NCBI GenBank assembly: GCA_945871415.1
Contig: CAMBWG010000015.1
Span: 1 to 14,508 of the forward strand
Direction: 5' to 3'
DNA: 14,508 nucleotides
DNA from: an uncultured Desulfovibrio sp.
GTDB taxonomy: Bacteria > Desulfobacterota > Desulfovibrionia > Desulfovibrionales > Desulfovibrionaceae
Position numbers and translations under genes: made by a program. The notes under the pieces are model-generated. The model worked only from the letters and a program-made list of their open reading frames with translations, searched no databases and was not told the origin of the DNA. How positions within the stretch are numbered: the first letter of the stretch is position 1; each line of letters begins with the position of its first letter. Shown piece by piece: positions 13,535 to 14,508 of the stretch.

Positions 13535-14401
13535 ATGGTAAGCGCGTCCATCATTACCCTCTTCGCTCTTGGTCTGGTTGCCGCCGTCCTGCTGGCCGTG
13601 GCTTCCCGGGTCTTTCATGTGGAAGAGGATCCGCGGGTGCAGGCGGTGCTTGAAGTCCTGCCCGGAGCCAACTGCGGCGGCTGCGGTTTTGCCGGCTGCG
13701 AAGGCTACGCAACGGCCGTCGTCAATGATCCGGCCATTCCCGCCAACCGTTGCTGCGCGGGGGGTGCGGAAGTCCGTATTGCCGTCGGTGAACTGACCGG
13801 CAAGGCCGTGGCCGAGGCTGATCCTCTGCGTTCGCTGCGGCGCTGCGACAAGAACGCCGGCAACGTGGCCCTCCGCTACCAGTACGAGGGTATGCCCTCC
13901 TGCGCGGCGGCTGCCATGCTGCGCGGCGGCGTGGATACCTGCAAGTATTCCTGCCTCGGCTTCGGTGACTGCGTGCAGGTCTGCCCCTTCGGAGCCATGC
14001 GTATCGAGGAAGGCGTCGTCCGCATCAACGCCAATCTCTGCACCGGTTGCGGAGCCTGCACCAGCGCCTGTCCGCGCGGCGTGCTGGAGCTCGTGCCCAA
14101 GCGTGCGCGCATTGCGGTCTTCTGCAATTCGCGGGACAAGTTGCGGGCCGTCAGCGACGTCTGCGATGTGGGTTGCATTTCCTGCGGCAAGTGCATCAGG
14201 AATTGCCCGGCAAAGGCGCTGTCCATGAAGGACAACCGCGTGGAGGTCGATCAGCGTCTCTGCCTTTCCTACGGGGATGACTGCGGGCAGGTCTGCATCT
14301 CCTCCTGTGTGCGGCATATTCTCCGCCCGGTAAACGGCATTTCCGCCGCCGTGCGCAGCGCGGGAGCCTCTGCCGTCGCGGCGAGCGCGCCCGAGGCCTA
14401 G
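13535..14401 (+). CDS. rnfB: Rnf complex ferredoxin-oxidising subunit RnfB
   Basis: RnfB receives electrons from (or gives them to) cytosolic ferredoxin. The 288-residue protein has an N-terminal membrane anchor (about 4-24). The RnfB-specific cluster domain GANCGGCGFAGC follows (C47, C50, C55, with C73 or C74). Ferredoxin-like clusters come next: CLGFGDCVQVCP (C140, C146, C150, with C136), CTGCGACTSACP (C169-C179) and CDVGCISCGKCIRNCP (C210-C224). A last cysteine group, C243, C250, C254 and C258, occupies the place of a further cluster, but its C-x6-C-x3-C-x3-C spacing is unusual. The tail is Ala/Ser-rich. The layout resembles the long clostridial-type RnfB more than the short E. coli one. 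GGAGG lies about 8 bp before the ATG at 13535, which is 16 bp after rnfA. It is the last Rnf gene seen. Confidence 0.95.
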   Translation: MVSASIITLFALGLVAAVLLAVASRVFHVEEDPRVQAVLEVLPGANCGGCGFAGCEGYATAVVNDPAIPANRCCAGGAEVRIAVGELTGKAVAEADPLRSLRRCDKNAGNVALRYQYEGMPSCAAAAMLRGGVDTCKYSCLGFGDCVQVCPFGAMRIEEGVVRINANLCTGCGACTSACPRGVLELVPKRARIAVFCNSRDKLRAVSDVCDVGCISCGKCIRNCPAKALSMKDNRVEVDQRLCLSYGDDCGQVCISSCVRHILRPVNGISAAVRSAGASAVAASAPEA

Positions 14402-14432
14402 GCCTGTTCTTTCGCAGTTTATTGGGTGGAAG

Positions 14433-14465
14433 GGAAACCCCTCTGCTGGCGCGAGAGGTGTTTCC
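14433..14465 (+). terminator. long hairpin after rnfB, possible operon end
   Basis: GGAAACCCCTCT and AGAGGTGTTTCC pair at 11 of 12 positions around a 9-nt loop, 31 bp after the rnfB stop. No T-run follows. It may end the Rnf operon or protect its 3' end; the remaining 43 bp to the window edge show nothing else. Confidence 0.5.
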
Positions 14466-14508
14466 GGCAGATTGTACTCAGAAAGTTAACAGAGGGCTTG
14501 CTCAAAAA

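Overview
The window looks like a GC-rich delta-type sulfate reducer or a close relative (Desulfovibrionaceae-like). The main clue is an rnf operon headed by a decaheme cytochrome c and ordered cytochrome-C-D-G-E-A-B, an arrangement known from Desulfovibrio. The genus is an inference from gene content. No rRNA, tRNA, CRISPR array, insertion sequence or phage gene was seen.

Left half (1-6635), every gene on the minus strand. Reading in the direction of transcription from 6635: hisH-hisF-larE, a tightly overlapping unit; then a 35-codon gene for a very basic small protein with its own strong ribosome binding site and a textbook intrinsic terminator; then a zinc-ribbon FmdB-like gene directly coupled to purB; then pyrE; then an L,D-transpeptidase/carboxypeptidase of the Csd6 type whose C-terminus runs off the left edge. 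These are mostly housekeeping genes: histidine/purine link, purine, pyrimidine and cell wall.

Middle (6636 to about 7163): a divergent intergenic region. Its first 145 bp are GC-rich. The next roughly 280 bp (6780-7060) are strikingly AT-rich and packed with inverted repeats, ending in a good sigma-70-like promoter that faces right.

Right half (7164-14401), every gene on the plus strand: a sodium-coupled alanine/glycine symporter of the AGCS family, then the Rnf locus. The Rnf genes are spaced by -8 to +16 bp, each with a GGAGG-like ribosome binding site, so they form one operon. Rnf is a membrane complex that couples ferredoxin oxidation to ion translocation. In this version the RnfC subunit keeps its two [4Fe-4S] motifs but has lost the glycine-rich NADH/FMN motifs of ordinary RnfC. 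RnfD has an aspartate where the flavin-carrying threonine should be. RnfE carries an extra C-terminal CxxCxxCxxC tail. With the decaheme cytochrome, this suggests an Rnf that exchanges electrons with the periplasmic cytochrome c pool rather than with NAD(H). No apbE/rnfF flavin transferase is seen before the window ends.
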